Below, piece by piece: positions 8,866-17,931 of a stretch of 64,000 nucleotides of DNA. Position 1 is the first letter of the stretch, and every line of letters begins with the position of its first letter. Source of the stretch: Thermomicrobium sp. CFH 73360. Its GTDB lineage: Bacteria; Chloroflexota; Chloroflexia; Thermomicrobiales; Thermomicrobiaceae. The translations under genes were made by a program, and so were the position numbers. A model generated the notes under the pieces. That model made no database searches. It was not told the DNA's origin and worked only from the letters and a program-made list of their open reading frames with translations. The stretch lies in assembly GCF_023806465.1 (NCBI RefSeq), contig NZ_JAMSLS010000004.1, positions 12,498 to 76,497 of the forward strand, in the 5' to 3' direction.

Positions 8866-11625
8866 ATGCTGCGAGTCCTTGGAAAACGCTTGACTCCGGA
8901 CGTTGGTTGGTTCGCCCTTGGTTCTCTCGTCGCGTTGAACCTTTTGGCGGGCTTTTCGACCTATCGGGCCGATTGGTCCGATGGGCTTATCGTTGCGGTA
9001 CGAGCGGTTCTCCTTGGCACCCTTGTCGCCTATGTGCTGGCGCGGCCGATCAAACTTCCGGATTGGGCTGCCCACCCCATGGCGCTCGTGCTCGGCGGGA
9101 TAGGCGTTCTGTGGCTCTTGCAGGGACTTTTAAGCGATCAGCTCGGGGGATGGCGAGAGAAGCTCGCATTTCTCTGGATACGGTGGGAACGCTGGTATCT
9201 CGCTATCCGTCAGGGAGAAAGGGCTGAAGATTTCTATCTCTTTTTACTCCTAATTGCAGTGACACACTTGGCGATTGGCTATATCGCAACGTGGCTCGTC
9301 GTTCGACACGACCACGCGTGGGTCAGCGTTCTTCTCCCAACGACAGTTGTCCTCATTAACGCAGGTTACTCACGGAATGTGTCAGTTCTCCTCGTTGCTC
9401 TGGCCGTGTTGCTGAGTCTCCTGATCGTGGGACGGGTCTCGTTTGCCCAGCGAATGCAGCGGTGGCGACGGGGTGGCTTGACTGTCGGTTCCGGGGTGGC
9501 GTGGGAGTCTTTGTGGGTCCTCTCGTGGCTCTCAGTGGCAGTGCTACTCTTTGGCTGGATCATCCCGTTCAGTACACACTCCAGTCGTGCTGCGGCTGCC
9601 CTCCAGCCGACGAATCGTCCGTGGATTGAGTTGCGGGATACCCTGGCGCAGTGGTTTCCGTCAGTGCGCGGCCCCGGGGGAGGACGAGGCGGAGTTGGCG
9701 GGTTTGCCACATTCGGCGACCGTTTCGATATTGGTGGCCCGCTTCGCCTGAGCGATGAGCCGGTGCTCTTGGCCGTCGCCAACAATGCTGCATACTTGAC
9801 CGTTCGTACCTATGACACCTATACCGGACGTGGATGGCGGTCGAGTGCGGTACCCGACAGTGCAACCAATACGGAGCAAGCACCATCCACTCCAGTTGAG
9901 AATTCTCCCAATACGGAGCCTGTGCCCTTGGTGGAGTTCGCCGATGATGAAGAGCTTCCCAAGGCCGACTCAGTTACGAAGGAGCGCGAGACCGTTCGCT
10001 ATCATGTCGAAGTGTTGCAGTCGCGTGGCGCTGCGTTGGCGTATACAGGTGATCCGATTTCCTTCAGTATCCCGGTGCGGGCACTGTATGGCTGGACCAA
10101 CAGCACGGAGTGGCAGACAGTCGATCTTGAGAGCACTGCACCGGAGCAAGTACCGCTCGAGCTGAGGCCGCTGGTCGAGCTCTTGCGCGACGTCGAATTC
10201 ACACCAGCCGAGGCGCGGTCGCCGCGCGAACCGACTCCGACGCCAGATCCGTATGCTGGGCGACCGTGGTTCTGGTGGTTTATGGCTGGTTCTCCTGTAC
10301 TTCCGCAGCTCGACACGCAAATTAGCCACCTTGCTGCTCGAGGCATCGAGGTGACATTCTGGTGGGAGACGACTGGTCAGGGAGGATTCCGGATTACTCG
10401 CCTGGCGTATCGTGGTCGTTTACCAGACTACGCTGACTTGGAAGCGGTCTATCCCGCAAATGGGATGAGTCGCGGCCTGGCGTACGATTTCGTCACCGCA
10501 GTGAGTCGTGCAACGCCAGAGCAGCTACGGGCAGCGGGCGAGGAGAGCGCTCAGTCATCCGACGGCGCTGATGTCGTGACGACACTTTATGGCGTCTATC
10601 CACGTGATGTGTATCAGCGCTACACGCAGCTCCCGGAGACTGTGACAGACCGCACGCGACAGCTCGCCGACGCGCTCGCGGCAGGAAAGTCGAATGCGTA
10701 CGATGTCGCCAGCACCATAGAAGCGTTCGTGCGTGAGCGCATCTCCTACAACGAGGCAGCACCCTACCCTGGTGGGGTTGACGCTGTTGATACAGTGCTC
10801 TTTGTGCGACCTGAGGGGTATTGCACCTTCTACGCCTCCGCAATGGCGGTCTTGTTGCGTGCGGTAGGAATACCGGCTCGCGTGGCGGTCGGATACTACC
10901 CTGCTGACTTCGATAGCGATTTGGGGGGCTTCCTGTATAGAGATCGTAATGCTCACGCCTGGGTCGAGGTGTTCTTCCCCGGATACGGCTGGATTTCATT
11001 CGAACCAACCGCCTCGCGGCCGCCGATACCCCGTGGTGCGATTCCGGGGCAAAGCGATCTCTTGCCGCTGGATTCGATTCTGGGCGCAAACCTCCCGACT
11101 GATGAGCGGTTTGGTCTGCGTCTTCCAGAGTTGGATCGACCAGAAGGAGCAGGTGCAGTAGGGAGTGCGGCGACTGCTTCGCCTGCGAGGCCGAGTTGGG
11201 CGAAGACGACGCTCATTGGATTTCTGGTGTTGCTCACCGGTGCGAGTGCGATTGCGACGGCATGGTGGCTGTGGGGTACCTGGAGAATATCTCCTGCTGC
11301 GCGTCTCTTTGTTCGTCTCCAGCGTTTGGCAAGAATCGCCGGTCTCCGACCAGCGCCGTCGCTGACACCGCTGGAATTTGCCTGGGAGGTCGGACGTCTC
11401 GTGCCGGGAACGCGTCGAGCTGCCGAAACTATTGCGCAGCTGTACGGTCGCGAACAGTATGGCCGACGCCCTGTGCGCGAGGAAGAGCTCCGTCTGGCAT
11501 GGCGGTTGTGGCGCGAGATTCTTCGTCCCCGGCTTTTACGAGCCGTGTTGCGTCTGCGCTTGCGGCAGGAAGCGGAGTTCATAGATGCCAGGTCGCTGCC
11601 TGGTCGTCGGCAGCGTGAACACTGA
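8866..11625 (+). CDS. TgpA-like transglutaminase-domain membrane protein
   Basis: The 919-residue protein starts with a membrane region of about six helices (up to about 235). A long extracytoplasmic part follows, with a transglutaminase-like domain (about 600-720), one further transmembrane helix near 780, and a DUF4129-type helical tail (LTPLEFAWEVGRLVP). The catalytic Cys is C653 (PEGYCTFYASAMAVLLR) and the His is H697 (RNAHAWVEVFFPGYGWISF). The residue that is normally Asp is Glu713 (SFEPTAS). Relatives include Pseudomonas TgpA, an essential periplasmic protein of uncertain substrate. It follows the MoxR and DUF58 genes, and its last 41 bases overlap the ribokinase-like gene. Confidence 0.9.
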   Translation: MLRVLGKRLTPDVGWFALGSLVALNLLAGFSTYRADWSDGLIVAVRAVLLGTLVAYVLARPIKLPDWAAHPMALVLGGIGVLWLLQGLLSDQLGGWREKLAFLWIRWERWYLAIRQGERAEDFYLFLLLIAVTHLAIGYIATWLVVRHDHAWVSVLLPTTVVLINAGYSRNVSVLLVALAVLLSLLIVGRVSFAQRMQRWRRGGLTVGSGVAWESLWVLSWLSVAVLLFGWIIPFSTHSSRAAAALQPTNRPWIELRDTLAQWFPSVRGPGGGRGGVGGFATFGDRFDIGGPLRLSDEPVLLAVANNAAYLTVRTYDTYTGRGWRSSAVPDSATNTEQAPSTPVENSPNTEPVPLVEFADDEELPKADSVTKERETVRYHVEVLQSRGAALAYTGDPISFSIPVRALYGWTNSTEWQTVDLESTAPEQVPLELRPLVELLRDVEFTPAEARSPREPTPTPDPYAGRPWFWWFMAGSPVLPQLDTQISHLAARGIEVTFWWETTGQGGFRITRLAYRGRLPDYADLEAVYPANGMSRGLAYDFVTAVSRATPEQLRAAGEESAQSSDGADVVTTLYGVYPRDVYQRYTQLPETVTDRTRQLADALAAGKSNAYDVASTIEAFVRERISYNEAAPYPGGVDAVDTVLFVRPEGYCTFYASAMAVLLRAVGIPARVAVGYYPADFDSDLGGFLYRDRNAHAWVEVFFPGYGWISFEPTASRPPIPRGAIPGQSDLLPLDSILGANLPTDERFGLRLPELDRPEGAGAVGSAATASPARPSWAKTTLIGFLVLLTGASAIATAWWLWGTWRISPAARLFVRLQRLARIAGLRPAPSLTPLEFAWEVGRLVPGTRRAAETIAQLYGREQYGRRPVREEELRLAWRLWREILRPRLLRAVLRLRLRQEAEFIDARSLPGRRQREH

Positions 11626-12520
11626 CATTCTGCTCATGGTGCCTCGCTTCGCTGAGCCTGGTGAAACCCTGCTAGCGACTGGGATGAGCGTGATCGGAGG
11701 CGGCAAGGGGGCCAACCAGGCGGTTGCTGCGGCTCGGCTGGGGGCACCTGTTCTGTTCATCGCTGCCATTGGGAACGATCCGTTCAGCGAGCAGCGCTAC
11801 TCCGAACTCGAGCGAGAAGGGATCGACCTTCGCTTCCTCGCACGTGTTGCCGGGCAAGGCGGGTTGGCGTTCATTGAGTGCAATGCCGAGGGTGAGAACC
11901 GTATCATTGTGGCCGCCGGAGCAAATGGAGCGCTTGAGGGCGAAGGTGTGCAACGAGCGATGCGGGAGCTGGAGCTCTGTTCAAAGGATGTGGTTCTCAC
12001 GCAGCTGGAAATTCCGCTCCCGGCAGTCGAGGCGGCGCTTTCTATCGCCCGGGAAACTGGGGCACGTTGCGTACTCAATGCGACCCCGTGGGCCGACGAT
12101 GCTGCGGATCTTCTGCGATTGTGCGATGTCCTGGTGGTGAATGCACTCGAGGCGCGCCAAGCCGCAGGCGTAGACCGCGAGGAGCCAATCGAACGAGTGG
12201 CTACTCGACTCGTAGAACATGTGCCTCTCGTAGTTGTGACGTTGGGTGGTGAGGGAGCTCTCCTCGTGACGAAGAGCGAGCGTCTCCGGTGTCGCGCCCC
12301 TCACGTACCTGTGGTCGACACAACTGCTGCAGGTGATGCCTTCACGGCGGCGCTCGCGGTTTCTCTCCTTGAGGGTGAATCCTGGGAGGGAACCATCGCA
12401 CGAGCGGTCTGGGCGGGGGCACTGACCGTACAGCGCCCGGGGGCGCAACCGTCTCTGCCGTTTCGCAGTGAACTCGAACAGACCATTGCTGCGTTTCCGT
12501 TGGTTACGAAACGGTGGTGA
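11585..12520 (+). CDS. rbsK: PfkB-family sugar kinase, ribokinase type
   Basis: The 311-residue protein has both PfkB signatures: GGGKGANQAVAAARLGAPV (about 39-57, sugar binding and lid) and DTTAAGDAFTAALAVSL (about 240-256), which holds the anion hole and the catalytic Asp of GAGD (here AAGD). The N-terminal VVGSVNTDILLMVPRFAEPG matches ribokinases (V-GS-N-D), so phosphorylation of ribose or a similar pentose by ATP is the best guess. Substrate identity in PfkB proteins is not certain from sequence. The start overlaps the preceding gene by 41 bases in another frame, so translation may be coupled. No ribose transporter is nearby. A long hairpin follows the stop. Confidence 0.82.
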   Translation: MPGRCLVVGSVNTDILLMVPRFAEPGETLLATGMSVIGGGKGANQAVAAARLGAPVLFIAAIGNDPFSEQRYSELEREGIDLRFLARVAGQGGLAFIECNAEGENRIIVAAGANGALEGEGVQRAMRELELCSKDVVLTQLEIPLPAVEAALSIARETGARCVLNATPWADDAADLLRLCDVLVVNALEARQAAGVDREEPIERVATRLVEHVPLVVVTLGGEGALLVTKSERLRCRAPHVPVVDTTAAGDAFTAALAVSLLEGESWEGTIARAVWAGALTVQRPGAQPSLPFRSELEQTIAAFPLVTKRW

Positions 12521-12532
12521 ACGAGAAAGCGT

Positions 12533-12564
12533 GGCCGCTTCCGGCATCATTTCCGGAAGCGGCC
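12533..12564. terminator. Hairpin between convergent rbsK and hppA
   Basis: A perfect 12-base-pair stem, GGCCGCTTCCGG with CCGGAAGCGGCC, closes an 8-base loop between the two converging stop codons. Neither side has a T-tract, so it may act as a bidirectional transcript-end or stabilising structure rather than a classical intrinsic terminator. Confidence 0.5.
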
Positions 12565-12585
12565 CAATGTCGGAATCTTGGTTCG

Positions 12586-14646
12586 TCAGCCCCAGCCAAA
12601 CGCCTTGACAATGAGCAGCGCAACGATGTTGACCACCTTGATCATGGGGTTAATAGCTGGTCCAGCTGTGTCTTTGTACGGATCACCGACCGTGTCCCCG
12701 GTAACGGCCGCTTGGTGAGCAAAGCTTCCTTTGCCGCCGTGGGCACCCGATTCAATGAACTTCTTCGCGTTATCCCAAGCGGCGCCACCCGTCGTCATAG
12801 AAATGGCTACGAAGAGGCCAGTCACAATAGAGCCGATCAGGAGCCCACCAAGAGCCTCCTTGCCGAGCATCGCAGCGATGACGATCGGGGTCAATACTGC
12901 GATGAGGACGGGGGCGAGCATCTGCCGAAGCGCTTCGCGCGTCACGATGTCCACGGCCCGCCCGTACTCTGGTCGGGCACGTCCCTCAAGCAGCCCCGGA
13001 ATTTCGCGGAACTGGCGACGGACCTCCTGAACGACGGCACCACCCGCCTTCCCGACCGCTTCCATGAGGAAGCTCGCGAAGAAGTACGGGAGGGCAGCGC
13101 CAATGAAAATCCCTATGACAACACGGGGATTGGACAGTTCGAAAACGAGTTGCTGAGAGAGTTCAAGGTAGTAGGATGCAAAGAGAACGAGTGCGGCCAA
13201 CCCAGCAGAACCAATCGCATAAGCCTTCGTCACCGCTTTGGTGGTATTGCCGACCGCGTCAAGCGGATCGGTGACGGACCGGACCTCATCAGGGAGCTCC
13301 GCCATCTCGGCAATACCGCCAGCGTTGTCGGTAATTGGCCCAAACGAGTCGACCGCGACAATCATGCCGGTCATCGAGAGCATCGCCATGGCGGCAACGG
13401 CGAGACCGTAGAGGCCGCTGTAAGCAGAAGTGGAGCTTGTCGTGAGGTTGTAGGCGACGTAAATCGCGAGAGCGATCAAGACGATCGGTGGGAAGGTTGC
13501 CTGCATCGAGACCGCCAAGCCGCTGATAATGTTGGTCGCATGCCCGGTCTCCGAGGCTGCGGCGATGCGTTTCACCGGACTGTACTTCTCTGAGGTGAAG
13601 TATTCAGTGAAAACGACCATACCAATGGTCACTACGAGTCCGACGAGTGCGCTGAGCCACAGCTTTGCGGTCGCCGTGAGTGTGAACGTCACTCCAAAAA
13701 GTGAGACAGGTCCTTCAGTAATAACTGGATTGTCGCCCATGAGCCAGGCGGTAACCGGGAAGAACAGGATGGCCGCGAGCAACATGGCAGCGATAACACC
13801 CTTGTAGAGGGCACGCATGATCGAGCGGCTCGCGTCAAGCCGTACGAAGAACGTTCCGATGATGGACGTAAGGATTGAGACAGCACCGAGCGCCAACGGA
13901 TAGACGATGGCAACCTCGGTTCCAAAGACCAGATGGCCAAGGAGCATGGCAGCGATAGCAGTCACCGCATAGGTCTCGAACAGGTCGGCGGCCATTCCGG
14001 CGCAGTCGCCAACATTGTCACCGACGTTGTCCGCGATAACGGCCGGATTACGGGGATCATCTTCAGGGATCCCGGCCTCAACTTTCCCAACCAGGTCGGC
14101 TCCGACATCGGCTGCCTTGGTGTAAATGCCACCGCCAATCCGCGCGAAGACTGAGATCAAGCTACCGCCGAATCCGAGGCCAACGAGGCCTGTGACGCTG
14201 CGCGTCACGAGATAGAAAGCGGTGACTGCGAGCAGACCCAGGCCCGCTACGAGGAGACCGGTGACAGCGCCGCCTCGAAAGGCCACTGCCAATGCACGCT
14301 CAAGCCCGCGCTTTGCAGCTTCAGCAGTGCGCACGTTGGCCCGGACAGCGATCGACATACCAATGAAGCCAGCCAGACCCGAGGCGATGGCACCGACGAG
14401 GAAGCCGATCGCAGTTGTCCAATCGACCGCGAGGCCAAGGATCAAAGCCACAACCACTGCCACGATAGCGACAAGGCTATACTGGCGCCGCATATAGGCT
14501 TGGGCGCCTTCCTGGATGGCGAGCGCAATAGCTTGCATACGCTCGTCGCCGCGTGGTTGTGCCAAGACCCAGCGGATTAAAGCGGCACCATAAAGAACCG
14601 CAAGAATTGCTGCACCGAGGGCGAGATACAGTGCAGTGTTCTCCAT
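12586..14646 (-). CDS. hppA: Membrane-bound proton-pumping pyrophosphatase, potassium-independent type
   Basis: This 686-residue, multi-helix protein couples hydrolysis of pyrophosphate to ion pumping. The substrate-binding signature D-x7-K-x-E is present as D180, K188 and E190 ([16 protein letters not shown]), followed by the Asp-rich [18 protein letters not shown] segment. The type-determining site reads GNTTKAVT, with Lys470 and Thr473. Potassium-dependent enzymes have Ala at the first position, so this is assigned to the K+-independent, H+-pumping class. The ion itself is inferred from the class. Start ATG 14646 has GAGGGAGGGG upstream. The gene lies downstream of the ctaCDEF operon, separated by a hairpin, and converges on rbsK. 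The enzyme would recover energy from pyrophosphate made in biosynthesis. Confidence 0.95.
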   Translation of the reverse strand: MENTALYLALGAAILAVLYGAALIRWVLAQPRGDERMQAIALAIQEGAQAYMRRQYSLVAIVAVVVALILGLAVDWTTAIGFLVGAIASGLAGFIGMSIAVRANVRTAEAAKRGLERALAVAFRGGAVTGLLVAGLGLLAVTAFYLVTRSVTGLVGLGFGGSLISVFARIGGGIYTKAADVGADLVGKVEAGIPEDDPRNPAVIADNVGDNVGDCAGMAADLFETYAVTAIAAMLLGHLVFGTEVAIVYPLALGAVSILTSIIGTFFVRLDASRSIMRALYKGVIAAMLLAAILFFPVTAWLMGDNPVITEGPVSLFGVTFTLTATAKLWLSALVGLVVTIGMVVFTEYFTSEKYSPVKRIAAASETGHATNIISGLAVSMQATFPPIVLIALAIYVAYNLTTSSTSAYSGLYGLAVAAMAMLSMTGMIVAVDSFGPITDNAGGIAEMAELPDEVRSVTDPLDAVGNTTKAVTKAYAIGSAGLAALVLFASYYLELSQQLVFELSNPRVVIGIFIGAALPYFFASFLMEAVGKAGGAVVQEVRRQFREIPGLLEGRARPEYGRAVDIVTREALRQMLAPVLIAVLTPIVIAAMLGKEALGGLLIGSIVTGLFVAISMTTGGAAWDNAKKFIESGAHGGKGSFAHQAAVTGDTVGDPYKDTAGPAINPMIKVVNIVALLIVKAFGWG

Positions 14647-14757
14647 CGTCCTGTCACCCCTCCCTCACTCGTATCGTCGTCGCTCGTATACTGCGTCGCG
14701 CCTACAACGGACGAGATCGGATCAAGCGTAGTGGACAAGAACGCCCGCACACACGAT

Positions 14758-14790
14758 ACTCCGGCCAGATAGTGCCATCGTGGCCGGAGT
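14758..14790 (-). terminator. Hairpin downstream of ctaF
   Basis: A 10-base-pair perfect stem (ACTCCGGCCA with TGGCCGGAGT) and a 13-base loop lie 30 bases past the ctaF stop and before hppA. There is no T-tract, so termination strength is uncertain. Confidence 0.5.
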
Positions 14791-14819
14791 CTGACAAGGG
14801 ACTTGACATCGTGCAGTCG

Positions 14820-15137
14820 CTACGGGGTCAGTAGGGGCTGCCCGTAGATGTGGTAGATTGCTGCCATCGCAGCGAAGATGCTGATCGCGATGAGCATGCC
14901 CCATGCAAATATGCCTGTCAATATCCGATTATCAAACTTGAGGTGCATGTAATAGGCAACAACGAGCACGAACTTGACGGCGGCGAAGATCATGAGGATT
15001 GGGGCGGTAAGGACGCCGAGCGTCGACTCGAAAACGTATGTAAGCACCTCAAGAATAGTCGCGATAGTCAAGAGAATGAGGACTCGAACCCACGTCGCTG
15101 GCCCGGGTTGGGCGTGTGCAGTCGGGTGTTCGTGCAT
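14820..15137 (-). CDS. ctaF: Cytochrome c oxidase subunit IV (caa3 type)
   Basis: A 105-residue protein with three hydrophobic helices (about 18-38, 45-68 and 78-98), including YYMHLKFDNR between helices two and three. This matches the prokaryotic subunit IV (COX4_pro) family of caa3 oxidases. The start ATG 15137 has an AAAGGAG site; a longer open frame upstream would overlap the ctaE coding end and is not needed. It is the last gene of the ctaC-D-E-F order, which strongly supports the assignment despite low sequence conservation. It probably stabilises the oxidase core. Confidence 0.85.
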   Translation of the reverse strand: MHEHPTAHAQPGPATWVRVLILLTIATILEVLTYVFESTLGVLTAPILMIFAAVKFVLVVAYYMHLKFDNRILTGIFAWGMLIAISIFAAMAAIYHIYGQPLLTP

Positions 15138-15190
15138 CACCTGCTCCTTTCGCCGGTATGGTCGCCTCACCAAGCTGTAACGAGAACTAG

Positions 15191-15793
15191 CTAGTACGGC
15201 ATAAGGTACACAAGCATGAAGATGATAATCCACACGATGTCGACGAAGTGCCAGTAGAGTGTCGTGACGAAGAAACGCTCAACGTGGGCCGGTGTTAACT
15301 TTCCGAAAAGAGAGAGCAACCACTGAACCAAGAGCCAGACGATGCCGATGAACACGTGAGTACCGTGGAAGCCGGTCAGAACGAAGAACGTTGTGCCAAA
15401 GAGGTTGGATGTGAGGGTAAGACCCTCGTGATAGAACGTGGTGAACTCGTAATACTGTCCGCCGAGGAAGAGGGCGCCGAGGAGAATTGTTCCCAGTAGC
15501 CAACCGCGGAAGCCCCGCATGTCGGCCCGCTCAAGTGCTGTCAACGCCATGACGATCGCAAAGCTGGAGAGAAGCAGTACGGCTGCGGAGACCGACGTAT
15601 ACGGAATATCGAGTACTTCCCGGGGGTACGGTCCTTCAAAGTAGCGCCCGCGATAGGCGAAGTAGACCCAGATGAGCGACCCGAAGAACATGCAGTCGCT
15701 TGCAAGGAAGGTCCACATGAGCAACCGGTTATGGGAGATTCCGGTTACCGTGTGCTCTCCGGCCGGAAGTGTGTGGCCAGTTGCGTGGCTCAC
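15191..15793 (-). CDS. ctaE: Cytochrome c oxidase subunit III
   Basis: A 200-residue protein with five hydrophobic helices and classic subunit III motifs: LLMWTFLASDCMFFGSL near residue 24, GQYYEF in the middle, and FFVLTGFHGTHVFIG then YWHFVDIVWIIIF near the C-terminus. The GTG at 15793 (VSHATGHTL) is chosen because AAAGGGAGGGG lies just upstream; the upstream in-frame extension has no family similarity. The five-helix form without the first two helices is usual for caa3 enzymes. It lies between ctaD and ctaF. Confidence 0.93.
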   Translation of the reverse strand: MSHATGHTLPAGEHTVTGISHNRLLMWTFLASDCMFFGSLIWVYFAYRGRYFEGPYPREVLDIPYTSVSAAVLLLSSFAIVMALTALERADMRGFRGWLLGTILLGALFLGGQYYEFTTFYHEGLTLTSNLFGTTFFVLTGFHGTHVFIGIVWLLVQWLLSLFGKLTPAHVERFFVTTLYWHFVDIVWIIIFMLVYLMPY

Positions 15794-15895
15794 TCCGTAA
15801 CCCCTCCCTTTCTGCTCATGATATCCACCTCGTGTTACGAACCTTGTTGGGCAGGCAGGGTTCACCTCCCACCCCCGAAGACTCCTGTACTTGCA

Positions 15896-17818
15896 TCAGG
15901 CGACGTGTGCTTCTTCATGCTCGATCGCTGGCTCAAAGTGCCAACCGAGCAGGCCGAAGAAGACGACAAAAGTACCAAGGCCGACGATCGGGAAGCCGAG
16001 CGGCCCAAGTGTTTCGGTTCCGTACATGATCATCCCGGCCGCCATGGCCGTCAGACCCGCTGAGACAATAAGCGGCCACCAGGATGGCTTGGGCAGGTGC
16101 ACACCAGGTGGCAATGTACCGTGTCCGGGATTGTCGTGGTGTGGCTCGTGCACCTCACGGCGTTGCGTCGTGTCAGTCGCGGCTGGTGCGTGGTGGCCAT
16201 CGCCATACTTTTCGATCCAGTACGCATCGCGTCCACGAACCGTCGGAATGACCGCAAAGTTATAGACCGGTGGCGGCGAGGGGATCGTCCACTCCAATGT
16301 TCGGCCGTCCCAGGGATCGGCGGATGCCGTAGCTGGCTGGCGCAATGTCTTCACGACATTGATCAGGAGGAGAACCTGAGCCAAGCCCAAAATGAAGGCG
16401 CCGATCGTGATGACGAGATTCCACGTACCCCAGCCCGTTTCGGCGGAATAGGTGAAGTAGCGACGTGGCATTCCATCAAGCCCGACGAAGTGCATCGGGA
16501 AGAATGTGAGATTCGTACCGATGAAGGTCAGCCAGAAGTGCCACGTGCCGAGACGCTCGTCAAGAAGACGGCCGTACATCTTGGGGAACCAGTAATAGGT
16601 TCCAGCGAGCAAAGCACTCACGATCACGCCGAAGATGACATAGTGGAAGTGTGCCACAATGAAGTACGAGTCTTGCTGCTGGTAATCGAGTGGAACGGTC
16701 GCGTGCATAACGCCGGTGACCCCACCCATCATGAGCATCCAGACGGCGGCCGCGGCGAACTTCATTGGTGTCTTAAAGTCGAGGGAACCGCCCCACATGG
16801 TGGCGAGCCAGTTAAAGACCTTTACTCCTGTGGGGATCCCAATGAGCATTGTTGAAGCGGCGAAGAGGGCATTCGGCACCGGGCCCAGCCCGACGGTGAA
16901 CATGTGGTGCGCCCACACGAAGAAGCTGAGGAAGGCGATGGCAATTCCAGCGAAGATGACGAAGGGTGCACCGAAGAGGGGCTTACGCGAGAACGTCGGA
17001 AGCACCTCTGAGATAATCCCCATTGGCGGGAGGACAAGGATGTAGACCTCAGGGTGTCCGAAGATCCAGAAGAGATGCTGCCAGATAACCGGGTCGCCCC
17101 CGTGCAGCGGGTTGAAGAAGTTTGTATTGAAGTAGCGATCGAACATGATCATAAAGAGTCCAACAGTAAGGGAGGGGAAAGCGAGCAGAATGAGAATCGC
17201 AGTAATAAGGACCATCCAGACGTAAACCGGCATGCGCATGAGCGACATACCGGGTGCACGCATGTTCACGATGGTGACGAAGAAGTTGAGTGCACCCGCG
17301 ATCGAGCTGATACCCAAGACCTGCAGACCGAGGTCCCAGAAGTCAAGACCTGGTCCAGCCGAGTAGAGGCGGCTGCTGGAGAGGTTGGCATACCCGAACC
17401 AACCAGCGTCCGGGGCGTGTCCGAAGAGGAAACTCGACCACATCAGAAGGGAGCCAAAGAGGAAAGACCAATAAGAGAAGGCGTTAAGGCGAGGAAACGC
17501 AACGTCACGAGCTCCAATCATTAACGGGACAGCGATATTGAAAAAGGCTGCGTTGAGTGGCATCGCCACTGCGAAGATCATCATAGTACCGTGCATAGTC
17601 ATAACTTCGTTATAAGTCTTGGGACCGAGGAAGTGCATATCTGGCTGCGCGAGCTGAATACGCATGAGGAGCCCAAGAAAGCCTGCGAGCAACAGGTAGA
17701 CAATCGACGTCCAATAGTAGAGAATGCCGATCTTCTTGTGGTCAACCGTCGTGAGCCACTCGACAAGTGCCGAGCGCCGGTATTCTGCTTGTTCCAGTCG
17801 AATCGCCGCCTCCGCCAT
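15896..17818 (-). CDS. ctaD: Cytochrome c oxidase subunit I with C-terminal extension
   Basis: The 640-residue catalytic subunit holds heme a, heme a3 and CuB. Visible are VMTMHGTMMIF with a heme-a ligand His, FGHPEVYILVLPP with the CuB His, cross-linked Tyr and the D-channel Glu, FVWAHHMFTVG with the two further CuB His, and FIVAHFHYVIFG with the a3 and a ligands. The GHPEVY Glu places it in the A1-type family. After about residue 540 a linker rich in His leads to two extra hydrophobic helices and an acidic/His tail, a common extension in caa3 oxidases. Start ATG 17818 follows AGGAGGACTCTA. The gene is second in the cta operon. Confidence 0.97.
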   Translation of the reverse strand: MAEAAIRLEQAEYRRSALVEWLTTVDHKKIGILYYWTSIVYLLLAGFLGLLMRIQLAQPDMHFLGPKTYNEVMTMHGTMMIFAVAMPLNAAFFNIAVPLMIGARDVAFPRLNAFSYWSFLFGSLLMWSSFLFGHAPDAGWFGYANLSSSRLYSAGPGLDFWDLGLQVLGISSIAGALNFFVTIVNMRAPGMSLMRMPVYVWMVLITAILILLAFPSLTVGLFMIMFDRYFNTNFFNPLHGGDPVIWQHLFWIFGHPEVYILVLPPMGIISEVLPTFSRKPLFGAPFVIFAGIAIAFLSFFVWAHHMFTVGLGPVPNALFAASTMLIGIPTGVKVFNWLATMWGGSLDFKTPMKFAAAAVWMLMMGGVTGVMHATVPLDYQQQDSYFIVAHFHYVIFGVIVSALLAGTYYWFPKMYGRLLDERLGTWHFWLTFIGTNLTFFPMHFVGLDGMPRRYFTYSAETGWGTWNLVITIGAFILGLAQVLLLINVVKTLRQPATASADPWDGRTLEWTIPSPPPVYNFAVIPTVRGRDAYWIEKYGDGHHAPAATDTTQRREVHEPHHDNPGHGTLPPGVHLPKPSWWPLIVSAGLTAMAAGMIMYGTETLGPLGFPIVGLGTFVVFFGLLGWHFEPAIEHEEAHVA

Positions 17819-17931
17819 TAGAGTCCTCCTGCACCATGTCGGTTATGAGCTCGCCGACTGCGGTTAAGTGTACTACTGGACTTATCCATTGGCTGCCGCT
17901 CCTCTCTAACAACAACACTGATGCGTGATAC

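Noticed and set aside
12514-13593. Large open frames antisense to hppA, ctaD, alaS, dnaE and purL
   Set aside because: They mirror the codon bias of the real genes in shadow frames, have no ribosome-binding sites and encode no motif. They are not reported as genes.
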